A stretch of 64,000 bases of DNA, taken from positions 124,001 to 188,000 of the forward strand of contig NZ_JAKFZS010000009.1 in the NCBI RefSeq assembly GCF_021654285.1. Reading direction: 5' to 3'. This stretch comes from Pseudoalteromonas luteoviolacea (GTDB lineage Bacteria; Pseudomonadota; Gammaproteobacteria; Enterobacterales; Alteromonadaceae). The position numbers and the translations under genes are program-made. This document shows positions 37,931 through 47,724 of this stretch, one piece after another (within the stretch, counting starts at the first letter, position 1; each line of letters begins with the position of its first letter). The notes below the pieces were generated by a model, which was not told the origin of the DNA, did no database searches, and worked only from the letters and a program-made list of their open reading frames with translations.

Positions 37931-38003
37931 CGGTTGTGAAATATCAGTTGATGAATTCACGACCGGAAATAAATAAAAAGTCATTGCTTAGCTGCAATGA
38001 CTT
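37931..38003 (+). promoter_or_regulatory. Two tandem hairpins upstream of hsdM (system 2)
   Basis: Hairpin one: arms 37931-37940 and 37956-37965, 10 bp with one wobble. Hairpin two: a perfect 10-bp stem, 37978-37987 with 37994-38003, loop TTAGCT. The second ends 13 bases before the hsdM ATG, at the ribosome binding region, so it could control hsdM translation. On the minus strand hairpin two is followed by a T-rich tract and could act as a terminator. Confidence 0.5.
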
Positions 38004-38016
38004 GCTGGAAAAATAA

Positions 38017-40431
38017 ATGACGAATAATAACTTCTCTCAAACCGCTGCTTTTATCTGGTCAGTAGCTGACTTACTTCGCGGTGACTTTAAGCAATCTCAA
38101 TATGGTCGCGTTATTTTACCTTTTACGCTTCTACGTCGCCTAGAGTGTGTATTAGAAGAATCAAAAGACGCTGTTGTTGCACAGGCTGAAAAAGTAAAGG
38201 CCATGAACCTGCCTGAAGAAGCACAGGAAAAAATGCTGCTTCGTGCGACTCAAACAGAAAAAAACAAAAGCGGTTTGTCATTCTTTAATACCTCGGCAAT
38301 GAACCTTGGCAAAATGGGCCAAAGTGATATTAAAGACAACCTTGAAAACTACATTCAGTGCTTTTCAAAAGATGCCCGTGAAATTTTTGAACATTTTAAG
38401 TTTGATGAATTTGTTGGCCTGCTTGACGATGCTAACTTGCTTTATAAGGTGGTTGAAAAGTTTTCTAACACAGACTTAAGCCCTAAAGCGATTTCAAACC
38501 ACGACATGGGTTTGGTGTTTGAGGAGTTAATCCGTCGATTTGCTGAAAGCTCAAACGAAACCGCAGGGGAGCACTTTACCCCGCGTGATATCGTACGTTT
38601 AACTACGTCGTTGGTATTTATGGAAGACGATGACGCCCTAACCAAAGACGGTATTATCCGCACCATATATGATCCAACCGCAGGTACAGGCGGCTTCCTA
38701 TCGTCAGGCATGGAATATGTGCATGAGCTAAACCCGAAAGCAGTGATGCGTGCCTTTGGTCAAGAGCTTAACCCAGAGTCATACGCTATCTGTAAAGCCG
38801 ATATGTTGATCAAAGGGCAAGATGTCAGCCGTATTAAGTTGGGGAATACCTTATCAAACGACCAACTACCGATCGATCAATTCGATTACATGCTATCTAA
38901 CCCACCATTTGGTGTGGATTGGAAAAAAATCGAAGGCGATATTAAAGATGAGCACATTCTAAAAGGCTTTGATGGTCGCTTTGGAGCAGGTCTCCCGCGT
39001 GTGTCAGACGGCTCGTTACTATTTTTAATGCACTTAATCAGTAAAATGCGTGACACTACCTCTGTTGAAGGCAATATCAGCGATGGTGGGCGTATTGGTA
39101 TTATCTTAAATGGCTCACCACTGTTTACAGGTGGGGCAGGCAGTGGCGAGAGTGAGATCCGCCGCCATATTCTAGAAGCCGACTTATTAGAAGCGATTAT
39201 CGCTTTGCCAACCGATATGTTTTACAACACAGGTATCGCCACGTATGTGTGGGTTCTTTCTAACAAGAAAGATGCAGGGCGCAAAGGCAAAGTGCAGTTA
39301 ATAGATGGCTCTAATTTGTGCGGTAAAATGCGCAAATCACTTGGCTCTAAACGTAACCTAATGAGTGATGATGATATTAAAACCATCACGCGTGCTTTTG
39401 GTAACTTTGAAGTGATTGACGCACGTCCTGTTGATAAACCAGTTGAAGAAAAGTCTAACCGTGGGCGTCAATCAACGACCCCTAAAACAGAAGCGCCGAA
39501 AACCTTTGCGAGCAAAATTTTCAATACCTACGAGTTTGGTTATCGCCGCATTACAATTGAGCGCCCACTCAGATTATCATCACAAATAACTGATGAAGCA
39601 ATTGAATCACTGCGTTTTGCGCCAAAGCCTTACAACTCAATCATGCAGCGCATATATCAAGATTATAATTCGTCTTGGACTGACGAAACCTATGGTCAGT
39701 TAAGTGAAGTTGAAAGCGAAATTCGCCAGCTTATAAAAGCTGAGTTCAGTGAGCTAAAAGAAAAGCAAATCAAAGATGTGCTGGATAGCAAAATCTGGTT
39801 ATTCCAAAAAACACTAATGGAAAAAGTGCAAAAGCTTCAGGTAAAGCTTGGTGATACCTTAGGTGGTAAAACAAACTGTTCTGATGACTTTAACCAGTTC
39901 GATATTGACTACAACAAAGCGCTAAAAGCCATCGATATTAAATTTGATACTAAAGAGAAAAAGCAATTCTTAGATGCTGTCACCACTAAAAATCCAGACG
40001 CAGAACGCGTTGTTGATAAAGCCTTAAAAACGGGTGCTGATGAGCTTTATGGAGCATTTGAATACCAAGGCGATGTAACAAAATGGCAAAATAAAATAGT
40101 GTCATTCAAACAAGATGGTGACTTGCGTGATAACGAAAATGTGCCCCTAAGCGGTGCTTATGAAAAAGGTAAGAGCACTCCAAGTATTACCACATCTGAT
40201 TTAATTGAAACTTACTTTAAAAAAGAAGTAGCGCCACACGTCGCGGATGCTTGGATTAACGCTACAAAGCGTGATGAAAAAGATGACGAAATTGGTGTGG
40301 TAGGGTATGAAATACCTTTTAATCGTCATTTCTATGTATATCAACCACCTCGTGCTCTAGAAGAAATTGATGAAGATCTTGATGCCGTAAGTGCTGATAT
40401 TATGAAGTTGCTTCAAGAGGTGCATTCGTAA
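38017..40431 (+). CDS. hsdM: Type I DNA methyltransferase subunit M (system 2)
   Basis: 804 residues, longer than the 532 of system 1 because of an extended C-terminal region (about 480-804). HsdM N-terminal domain ([20 protein letters not shown]), AdoMet motif [10 protein letters not shown] with Asp219, and NPPF with Asn295. Belongs to a different type I family from the 19805 protein. Starts 13 bases after a strong hairpin; the stop overlaps hsdS (TAATG). Confidence 0.93.
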   Translation: MTNNNFSQTAAFIWSVADLLRGDFKQSQYGRVILPFTLLRRLECVLEESKDAVVAQAEKVKAMNLPEEAQEKMLLRATQTEKNKSGLSFFNTSAMNLGKMGQSDIKDNLENYIQCFSKDAREIFEHFKFDEFVGLLDDANLLYKVVEKFSNTDLSPKAISNHDMGLVFEELIRRFAESSNETAGEHFTPRDIVRLTTSLVFMEDDDALTKDGIIRTIYDPTAGTGGFLSSGMEYVHELNPKAVMRAFGQELNPESYAICKADMLIKGQDVSRIKLGNTLSNDQLPIDQFDYMLSNPPFGVDWKKIEGDIKDEHILKGFDGRFGAGLPRVSDGSLLFLMHLISKMRDTTSVEGNISDGGRIGIILNGSPLFTGGAGSGESEIRRHILEADLLEAIIALPTDMFYNTGIATYVWVLSNKKDAGRKGKVQLIDGSNLCGKMRKSLGSKRNLMSDDDIKTITRAFGNFEVIDARPVDKPVEEKSNRGRQSTTPKTEAPKTFASKIFNTYEFGYRRITIERPLRLSSQITDEAIESLRFAPKPYNSIMQRIYQDYNSSWTDETYGQLSEVESEIRQLIKAEFSELKEKQIKDVLDSKIWLFQKTLMEKVQKLQVKLGDTLGGKTNCSDDFNQFDIDYNKALKAIDIKFDTKEKKQFLDAVTTKNPDAERVVDKALKTGADELYGAFEYQGDVTKWQNKIVSFKQDGDLRDNENVPLSGAYEKGKSTPSITTSDLIETYFKKEVAPHVADAWINATKRDEKDDEIGVVGYEIPFNRHFYVYQPPRALEEIDEDLDAVSADIMKLLQEVHS

Positions 40432-41744
40432 TGAAAAGACGTTATCAGGCTTATCCAGAGTACAAGGAATCCCAAATTTTTGGAATCTCTTCTATTCCAA
40501 CTCATTGGTTGGTTGGGAAAGTTAAATTTGTAACTAATAACTTGGATAAATCAAGAGTACCGTTGAGCGCAGATGAAAGGGGAAAGAAACAAGGTGTATA
40601 TCCTTATTATGGCGCATCAGGAATAATTGACCATGTTGATGAATATATTTTTGATAGTACGAATATATTATTTGGCGAAGACGGTGCCAATTTATTAGCT
40701 CGAAGTACACCGATTGCTTTTTTAGCTAAGGGGAAGTATTGGGTTAATAATCACGCTCATATTCTCTCACCTAAAGATCGATTATGCGAATACTGGGTAA
40801 GAGTCTTAGATAGTATTGACATTACTCCTTTGGTGAGTGGTTCAGCACAGCCAAAGCTCACAGCCGAGGCTTTAGGTAATTTGAAGTTAGTTTTTCCTCC
40901 ATCGCTTGAGGAAAGAAAATTAATTTCTGATTTCCTCGACCATGAAACAGCCAAAATCGATACCCTCATCGAAAAGCAACAACAGCTTATTAAGCTGTTG
41001 AAAGAAAAACGCCAAGCGGTGGTCAGCCATGCCGTTACTAAAGGCTTGAACCCTGAAGCACCGAAGAAAGACTCTGGTGTGGAATGGTTAGGTGATGTAC
41101 CTGAGCATTGGAAAGTTAGTAAGTTTGGTTACATATCACAGGTGGTGCGTGGAGGTTCGCCTCGTCCAGCAGGAGATCCTACATTGTTTAATGGTGACTA
41201 TTCACCTTGGGTAACAGTCGCAGAAATTACTAAAGATGATGAAATCTATCTCACTAAAACAGAAACATTTTTAACTAAAAAAGGCAGTGAGCAATGCCGA
41301 GTGTTTTCTTCTGGAACTCTGCTTCTGTCAAACAGTGGAGCAACTTTAGGAGTCCCTTCAATTTTAAAAATTGATGCCAACGCTAACGATGGCGTCGTGG
41401 GTTTTGAAAGTTTGCAGCTAAATTCTGAATTTGCCTATTTTTACCTATCGACATTAACAGAAGATTTAAGAGAGCGGATAAAGCAGGGGTCAGGTCAGCC
41501 AAATTTGAATACGGATATTGTTAAAGACATTGCAGTACCAGTTCCACCAGAAAATGAAGTGAATGAAATAATAGACTCTATTAAGCAGCTTCGAAATAGG
41601 TACTCTAACTTAATCGCCAAAGCCGATAACGCGATAAAACTCATGCAAGAACGCCGTTCTGCCCTAATTTCAGCCGCAGTCACAGGCAAAATTGATGTAC
41701 GTAATTGGCAAATGCCTGAAGTGAGTGAAGAGGAAGTGGTGTAA
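40431..41744 (+). CDS. hsdS: Type I specificity subunit S (system 2)
   Basis: 437 residues with two target-recognition domains (about 15-150 and 220-370). Spacer helices are typical: LISDFLDHETAKIDTLIEKQQQLIKLLKEKRQAVVSH at about 165-200 and a similar ending (LMQERRSALISAAVTGKI). TRDs differ from those of system 1. TAATG overlaps on both sides couple it to hsdM and to the DUF4145 gene. Confidence 0.93.
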   Translation: MKRRYQAYPEYKESQIFGISSIPTHWLVGKVKFVTNNLDKSRVPLSADERGKKQGVYPYYGASGIIDHVDEYIFDSTNILFGEDGANLLARSTPIAFLAKGKYWVNNHAHILSPKDRLCEYWVRVLDSIDITPLVSGSAQPKLTAEALGNLKLVFPPSLEERKLISDFLDHETAKIDTLIEKQQQLIKLLKEKRQAVVSHAVTKGLNPEAPKKDSGVEWLGDVPEHWKVSKFGYISQVVRGGSPRPAGDPTLFNGDYSPWVTVAEITKDDEIYLTKTETFLTKKGSEQCRVFSSGTLLLSNSGATLGVPSILKIDANANDGVVGFESLQLNSEFAYFYLSTLTEDLRERIKQGSGQPNLNTDIVKDIAVPVPPENEVNEIIDSIKQLRNRYSNLIAKADNAIKLMQERRSALISAAVTGKIDVRNWQMPEVSEEEVV

Positions 41745-42616
41745 TGGATTTAAACTTATGGAAGGGAATTTCTAGTTTTGTTGCAATTGATAAATATCCG
41801 ACACTACCTTGCCCATATTGCGCTGAAATAGGCTTGAAGTTAGAACAGTCGAGTATTCAAGCACGCGTTGTTACTGAAGGAAAGCTCCTTGAAGCGAGCA
41901 AGCGATATCAAAGGGACAAAGATGAAAGTGAAAAAAAGCGCAAAGAAAGGCATAGCGATATTGAAGAATCAGACCCTTTTTTGGTCAAGCTAATTTTAGT
42001 TGCATTTGATTATTATTCGGAGGCTACCTCGCCAATTAACGGAGTGCCTCATCTTTTTAATAGTTTTTTCCATTGCGAAAAGTGTGATGGGAATGTATCG
42101 GCTTCAGGTGTATTACTTAAGGCTAAAAAGGGTTTAGAAGACAAGGCAAAACCTGATTTTGTAAAGGTTGAACATTTTTCTCCAACGGTGCCAATCTTCC
42201 ACCTTTCTGAAAATACACCTCATGAAGTAGGTAAAGAGCTATTTGATGCCTTTAAGCATTTCCATTTTGATACGCCTTCATCTGCGTCTAAATTAAGACG
42301 CGCTATAGAACGGTTTTGTGATGATATGAAGCTCGATGGAAACGTGCTACACAGTCGAATAGATAAACTGAAAGAAACGCACCCTGAGGAAGCTAAACAA
42401 TTACTTGCACTCAAATTGATAGGTAATGAAGGAACTCATGGCTCAGGTGTAGATGAACTTGATTTGCTGTATGCATTTCAGATTTTTCAGGTGGTATTAG
42501 AGCTTTATGACCGTAAAGCTAGGCTCGACTCAATCCAAATTTGTTATAAAAAGTTAGCAGATAAATACGATAAGAAAAAGCAAAAACAACTAGTGCACAA
42601 AACTCCTGCGGTATAA
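41744..42616 (+). CDS. DUF4145-domain protein of R-M system 2
   Basis: 290 residues. An N-terminal zinc-ribbon-like pair (LPCPYCAE and FHCEKCDG), then a charged linker, then a DUF4145 domain at about 165-265 (SASKLRRAIERFCDD, LKLIGNEGTHGS). DUF4145 also forms the N terminus of the system-1 HsdR, so the same module is fused there and free here. It sits between hsdS and hsdR within the operon, and probably aids restriction; the mechanism is not known. Confidence 0.75.
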   Translation: MDLNLWKGISSFVAIDKYPTLPCPYCAEIGLKLEQSSIQARVVTEGKLLEASKRYQRDKDESEKKRKERHSDIEESDPFLVKLILVAFDYYSEATSPINGVPHLFNSFFHCEKCDGNVSASGVLLKAKKGLEDKAKPDFVKVEHFSPTVPIFHLSENTPHEVGKELFDAFKHFHFDTPSSASKLRRAIERFCDDMKLDGNVLHSRIDKLKETHPEEAKQLLALKLIGNEGTHGSGVDELDLLYAFQIFQVVLELYDRKARLDSIQICYKKLADKYDKKKQKQLVHKTPAV

Positions 42617-42627
42617 CTAAATAGTTA

Positions 42628-45600
42628 ATGGAATTAATGATGAATGACGCAACCCAAGAAAAAATTTTTCAAAACGATATTATCACTCAAATGGTGGAAA
42701 ATGGTTGGGTGCAAGGCCAACCTGAACACTATAATCGTGAGTCAGCCTTATATGAGCAAGATGCACTCGCTTTTGTAAAAGAAACACAACCAAAAGAGTG
42801 GCAAAAGTTTTGTAAAGTTTACCCGATTGATTCAGAGCGCCACTTTATTGATGCGCTCGTGGTACAGCTTAAAAAAGCGGATGTAAATGCAACTGATAAG
42901 GCATCACGCACTTATGGTACTTTAGGTGTACTGCGTCACGGCTTAAAAATACGTAATGCGCGTTTTTCATTATGCCAGTTTAAGCCAGAGCATGATTTAA
43001 ACCCTGAAACCCTTGCCCGTTACCAGAAGAATATTTGCCGCATTGTACCTGAGCTTGTGTACAGCCCATATGCAACAAAAGAGCATTTAGCTGAGACTGG
43101 CAAAAAAGCTAAGGCATGGCGCATTGACTTGGTGCTGTTTGTTAATGGCTTGCCTGTATCAACATTAGAGCTTAAGTCTGAATTTAAGCAAGCCGTAGAA
43201 AATGCCATTAAGCAATATAAGCGCACTCGTTTACCAAAAGACCCTGCGACCAAGAAGCCAGAACCACTATTAACCTTTAAACGCGGTGCGTTAGTGCACT
43301 TTGCTGTAAGCCAATATGAAGTCTATATGGCAACTAAACTGGCAGGTGACGATACCTTCTTCTTACCGTTTAACAAAGGTACAAGCGAAGGTGGCGCGGG
43401 TAATGATATTCCAACGCGCTCTAATGAAAGGGATCTAAACCGCTATGCGACAGATTACTTGTGGAATGAGGTTTTAACGCCGGATAACTTACTCAATATA
43501 ATTGGCCGCTTTATTCACTTACAGATTGAAGAGGTCGAGGATTGGGAAGGTCGCAAAACCAAAAAAGAAACCCTGATATTCCCGCGTTATCACCAATGGG
43601 ATGTAGTGACTAAGTTGATTGGTGCTGCCATAGAAGAGGGCACGGGCAATAGATACCTTGTGCAACACAGTGCAGGGTCAGGTAAATCAAATTCGATTGC
43701 TTGGACAGCACATCAGCTTTCAACCTTGTATGATACAAACGGCAACAAGCAATTTCATTCAGTGATTGTGGTAACAGACAGAACAGTTCTTGATGATCAG
43801 CTACAAGATACCATTTATCAATTTGAACATGCTGATGGTGTGGTTCAAAAGATAAACACTAAGGAAGATAAAGGTCGTTCTAAATCTGAAAAGCTTGCTG
43901 AAGCTTTAGAGAATTCAGCGCCGATTATTATAGTAACTATTCAAACCTTCCCGTTTGTATTACGTGCAATTGAAAACTCTACCTCGCTCAAAGAGCGTAA
44001 CTATGCGGTCATTGCTGATGAAGCGCACTCATCGCAAAGTGGCTCTACAGCGCGTCAGTTAAAAGAAGTATTAATGACTGATGAAGCGGATGATGATACA
44101 GAACTCAACTCTGAAGATATTCTAGATGCAACGATTGCGGCTCGCCGTGGTAGCGCCAACTTAAATTACTATGCCTTTACGGCAACACCCAAGGCTAAAA
44201 CACTAGAGTTATTTGGTCGCAAACCCAACCCTGAGTTACCTGCATCTAAACAAAACAAGCCAGAAGCGTTTCATGTTTATTCAATGCGCCAAGCCATTGA
44301 AGAAGGCTTTATTCTTGATGTATTGAAAAACTACACCAATTACCAAGTCGCTTATCAATTAGCACAAAAAATAGAAGCGGCTGATCAAGAGGTAGATAGT
44401 AAAAAGGCCAAAGTAAAACTGAATCAATGGGTGCGCTTGCACGAATACAACATCTCACAAAAGGTGAAGGTGATTGTTGAGCACTTTAAAGACAACGTGA
44501 TGGGCTTATTGGGCGGCCAAGCAAAAGCCATGGTTGTGACTAGCTCTCGTAAAGAAGCTGTGCGCTATAAACTAGCTTTTGATAAATATGTGACAGAAAA
44601 CGGCTATCAGTCTATTCGCGCTTTGGTGGCGTTTTCAGGTGAAGTTGAATTTAACAAAGATGATCCTGACTCTATTGCTTTGCTTGATCAAAAGTTCACT
44701 GAAAAAAGCATGAATCCAGATCTTAAGCAAGATATGCGAGAGGCGTTTGACACCGACAGCTATCAACTCATGCTAGTGGCTAATAAGTTTCAAACAGGAT
44801 TTGATCAACCGAAGCTTTGCGCCATGTATGTGGATAAAAAACTGGGTGGTGTTGAGTGTGTTCAAACGCTATCTCGTTTAAACCGTACTTACCCTGGTAA
44901 AGCGCAGTGCGGCACGTTTGTACTCGACTTCTTCAATGACCCTCAAGATATTTTAGATGCCTTTCAGCCTTACTATCAAACAGCAGAACTCGCTGATGTA
45001 ACAAACCCTGATGTGGTATTTGAGTTAGATGAAAAGCTACGCACCAGCGGCATATTCTTATGGAATGAAGTTGAACAATTCTGTGAAGCATTCTTCACTA
45101 AAAACAAATCAAATGCAGCTATCAGTAATATTTGCAAGCCTGCGGTAGACCGTTGGCAAAAACGCTATAGCTTAGCGGTAGACGCATATATTCAAGCCAA
45201 AGACATGTTTGAGCGCACCAAAAAAACAGGTGACGCAGTGCTGATTGCCAATGCTGAAAATAGCTTTAAAGAGTGTAAGCAAGAGAAAGATCGCCTTGAA
45301 ATCTTCAAAAAGGATTTAGGTAGCTTTACTCGCTTTTACGAGTTTATGTCGCAGATAGTCGATTATGACGACAAAGAGCTAGAGAAACTTAGCTTATACG
45401 CACGACACCTTCGCCCGTTATTACGCGAAAAGGTGATTGAAGAAGATGATATCGACCTTGATAACGTAGTCATGAGCCATTACCGCTTATCTAAAATTCG
45501 TCAGCAAGATATCAAATTAAAAGAAGACAGTCCCGAATCCCAGCTTGAACCAAGCAGTGATGTGGGTAGTGCAAAGGCGAAGGACAAAAAAGAAGAGTTT

Positions 45601-45903
45601 ATGTCTAACATTCTTGCACGCCTGAATGAGGTGTTCATCACCGACAACCTCACTGACAAAGACATGATCAACTACGCATTTACCGTGCGCGACAAGCTCA
45701 CTGAAAATGAGTCCGTTATGAAGCAAATAGCCAATAACTCCCGTGAACAAGCCATGCTCGGCGACTTCCCTCAAGCCATTGATGACGCGATCTTAGACAG
45801 CAGTACTGCTCATCAAGAGCAAATGATGCAGTTGTTGTCAGATCCATCGAAAACAGCGCAGTTTGCGAGAGTGGTGTTTGATATGTTGAGTGGGTTTAAG
45901 TGA
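42628..45903 (+). CDS. hsdR: Type I restriction subunit R (system 2)
   Basis: 1091 residues. HSDR nuclease domain with Asp167, Glu181 and Lys183 (TLELKSEF), helicase motor with Walker A Lys353 (HSAGSGKS) and DEAH at Asp464, then a helical C-terminal domain. The HSAGSGKS/DEAH signature separates it from the ATGTGKT/DESH type of system 1. ATGs at 42628, 42637 and 42640 are possible starts; 42640 has GGAA 6 bases upstream. Completes the operon hsdM-hsdS-DUF4145-hsdR. Confidence 0.93.
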   Translation: MELMMNDATQEKIFQNDIITQMVENGWVQGQPEHYNRESALYEQDALAFVKETQPKEWQKFCKVYPIDSERHFIDALVVQLKKADVNATDKASRTYGTLGVLRHGLKIRNARFSLCQFKPEHDLNPETLARYQKNICRIVPELVYSPYATKEHLAETGKKAKAWRIDLVLFVNGLPVSTLELKSEFKQAVENAIKQYKRTRLPKDPATKKPEPLLTFKRGALVHFAVSQYEVYMATKLAGDDTFFLPFNKGTSEGGAGNDIPTRSNERDLNRYATDYLWNEVLTPDNLLNIIGRFIHLQIEEVEDWEGRKTKKETLIFPRYHQWDVVTKLIGAAIEEGTGNRYLVQHSAGSGKSNSIAWTAHQLSTLYDTNGNKQFHSVIVVTDRTVLDDQLQDTIYQFEHADGVVQKINTKEDKGRSKSEKLAEALENSAPIIIVTIQTFPFVLRAIENSTSLKERNYAVIADEAHSSQSGSTARQLKEVLMTDEADDDTELNSEDILDATIAARRGSANLNYYAFTATPKAKTLELFGRKPNPELPASKQNKPEAFHVYSMRQAIEEGFILDVLKNYTNYQVAYQLAQKIEAADQEVDSKKAKVKLNQWVRLHEYNISQKVKVIVEHFKDNVMGLLGGQAKAMVVTSSRKEAVRYKLAFDKYVTENGYQSIRALVAFSGEVEFNKDDPDSIALLDQKFTEKSMNPDLKQDMREAFDTDSYQLMLVANKFQTGFDQPKLCAMYVDKKLGGVECVQTLSRLNRTYPGKAQCGTFVLDFFNDPQDILDAFQPYYQTAELADVTNPDVVFELDEKLRTSGIFLWNEVEQFCEAFFTKNKSNAAISNICKPAVDRWQKRYSLAVDAYIQAKDMFERTKKTGDAVLIANAENSFKECKQEKDRLEIFKKDLGSFTRFYEFMSQIVDYDDKELEKLSLYARHLRPLLREKVIEEDDIDLDNVVMSHYRLSKIRQQDIKLKEDSPESQLEPSSDVGSAKAKDKKEEFMSNILARLNEVFITDNLTDKDMINYAFTVRDKLTENESVMKQIANNSREQAMLGDFPQAIDDAILDSSTAHQEQMMQLLSDPSKTAQFARVVFDMLSGFK

Positions 45904-45993
45904 TAGGCATGTTAAATGGATGAATTAAAAGCTGTTCCGTAAAACGAATTTATAGAAATAGTTAGTATCACGAAGAATAATAAAAGGACCAAC

Positions 45994-47724
45994 ATGGAGC
46001 TAGTAATACCAGAAAATAGTTTGTGTACTGAGGAGCAAAATATTACTTTTCAGAAGGTATCTGCTTTAATTGGGGAAAACGGGGCAGGGAAATCATCTAT
46101 CTTGCAGTCTATTTTCAATAAGAGATTACAGCATGGTGATTTTTACGGGAAAAAAGTTGTTTGCTTTTCTTCTGGTCAAAATGAGAAGTTTTCTAAGTAT
46201 TTCTCAAACTATCTAGCAAATGAAAGAAAAGCAAATCGAGGGCTGACTTTAGGCTGTTGTTATTATGATAAGTCTTGGTCTAGCCTCTTAATTTTTCTAG
46301 CTTCAATGAGTAGTAATGGACGTGTTAGAGGTTATTTATCTTGTAAGGGATATATTGAACAGTCAGATAAAAACATAGATGATATTTCCAGTAGATTAAC
46401 TACCAATATAAAAATAGAACAGCCTTATATTAATCGAATTAAAGACGCATTGCGGGATGAAGAGCTGGGAGAAGAAGAAACGTTTAGAACATCTCCTTAC
46501 CATACTACATTGGAAAGTTTTGTCAGTACTGTCGTCGATGATTCATTTGACTTTGAATCTCCATTGTTGGAAAAACAGATTGTTATACACTCTGAAAACT
46601 TTTTCTTGCCATCATTTCAGGATCAAGATGATTCGTTTTTCGATGAAAAAGTGACATTCTTTACCCAGGCAGCGGATAACAACTACTTTTTTAACCGCTC
46701 ATCAATGAGTCTATCTTTTAAAGATAATCTTAACTTAGATGATCTAAGTGATGGTGAATATCAAATATTGTTTTTATATTCTTTATTAGACTTGTTTGAT
46801 AGCGATAATACTTTATTTTTGTTAGATGAGGTGGATTCGCATTTACACTATAAAAATATTGAAAGTTTATGGGAAGCATTGCATAAAATTGAGGGCACAG
46901 CTATCACAACTACGCACTTACTTGATTCAATAACCTCACCGAAAAATGGATTTGAAAATTTAAAAGTTGTTCAGAAGGGTGTAATTGAAGAGCAAGGAAA
47001 AGTTAAGGCTGTCATTGATAGGCTTTCAAATCTCTCAAGAATGAAATCAGTTCAATTTGATATCTGCAGCAAGCTTAAAGACATAGTATTAATGGATGAT
47101 TACAATGATTGGGTAATATTTTTAGAACTAGCAAACCAAAAAGGGTTGGATATATCTAAACTTTCTAAGCTTTATGTGGTAAAGCAAGAATCAAGCTGTG
47201 GGGGCAATAACGAAGAGCTCGGTAAAAGAAAGTTAGAATGGGTTAAATCATTATTAGCATCAGAATCAAATCGGATTACAGAAAATATATATTTAATTTG
47301 TGATAAAGATGAAGCAGGGATCGATTTTCATAATAATGGCGTTTCAGTAGTTGGAGCCAAGAGTAAGGCAGCAGTAAAACAAGTAAGAGGGAACAACAAA
47401 AAAATTAATATTCACTTTTTAGCTTGGAAAAGAAGAGAGATAAAAACGTATTTACTTTCCTACACGGCGCTTACTGAAACTGGTTATATTGACAAAGTGA
47501 ATAATGGTAAAGTTGCTGCAGATTACCACTTACTCCCTGGAGAACCAGGTGATAATGTTGCTATTAGGAATTTAGATGTCAAAAGTTATATCTCTGATCT
47601 AATCGATACCATTGGTATAGGCCTTGATCAAGATAAATTAACAGCTTATGTTAAAAAAATCCCAAAAGATGAAATAAGTGTTGATATTGAAAATATGTAT
47701 AATTATTTAGTGAGTACCTTATAA
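45994..47724 (+). CDS. ABC-type ATPase with C-terminal TOPRIM-like domain
   Basis: 576 residues. Walker A GENGAGKSS (Lys33), a signature-like LSDGEYQIL, Walker B LFLLDEVDSH (Asp278, Glu279) and a TTTH loop mark an SMC/OLD-type ATPase. From about 365 on it resembles TOPRIM regions of OLD-family proteins: CDKDEAG with Asp437 and Asp439, and a WKRREIKTYLL segment (REIENYL-like). The usual first acidic VEG motif is replaced by MDDYNDW, so catalysis is uncertain. AAAGGA precedes the ATG. One-base TAATG overlap with a methyltransferase-specificity gene makes a two-gene system. Confidence 0.8.
   Translation: MELVIPENSLCTEEQNITFQKVSALIGENGAGKSSILQSIFNKRLQHGDFYGKKVVCFSSGQNEKFSKYFSNYLANERKANRGLTLGCCYYDKSWSSLLIFLASMSSNGRVRGYLSCKGYIEQSDKNIDDISSRLTTNIKIEQPYINRIKDALRDEELGEEETFRTSPYHTTLESFVSTVVDDSFDFESPLLEKQIVIHSENFFLPSFQDQDDSFFDEKVTFFTQAADNNYFFNRSSMSLSFKDNLNLDDLSDGEYQILFLYSLLDLFDSDNTLFLLDEVDSHLHYKNIESLWEALHKIEGTAITTTHLLDSITSPKNGFENLKVVQKGVIEEQGKVKAVIDRLSNLSRMKSVQFDICSKLKDIVLMDDYNDWVIFLELANQKGLDISKLSKLYVVKQESSCGGNNEELGKRKLEWVKSLLASESNRITENIYLICDKDEAGIDFHNNGVSVVGAKSKAAVKQVRGNNKKINIHFLAWKRREIKTYLLSYTALTETGYIDKVNNGKVAADYHLLPGEPGDNVAIRNLDVKSYISDLIDTIGIGLDQDKLTAYVKKIPKDEISVDIENMYNYLVSTL

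Noticed and set aside
45994-47724. Gabija GajA as the identity of the ATPase
   Set aside because: GajA is paired with a UvrD-like helicase GajB. Here the partner is a methyltransferase-specificity fusion and the TOPRIM motifs differ.
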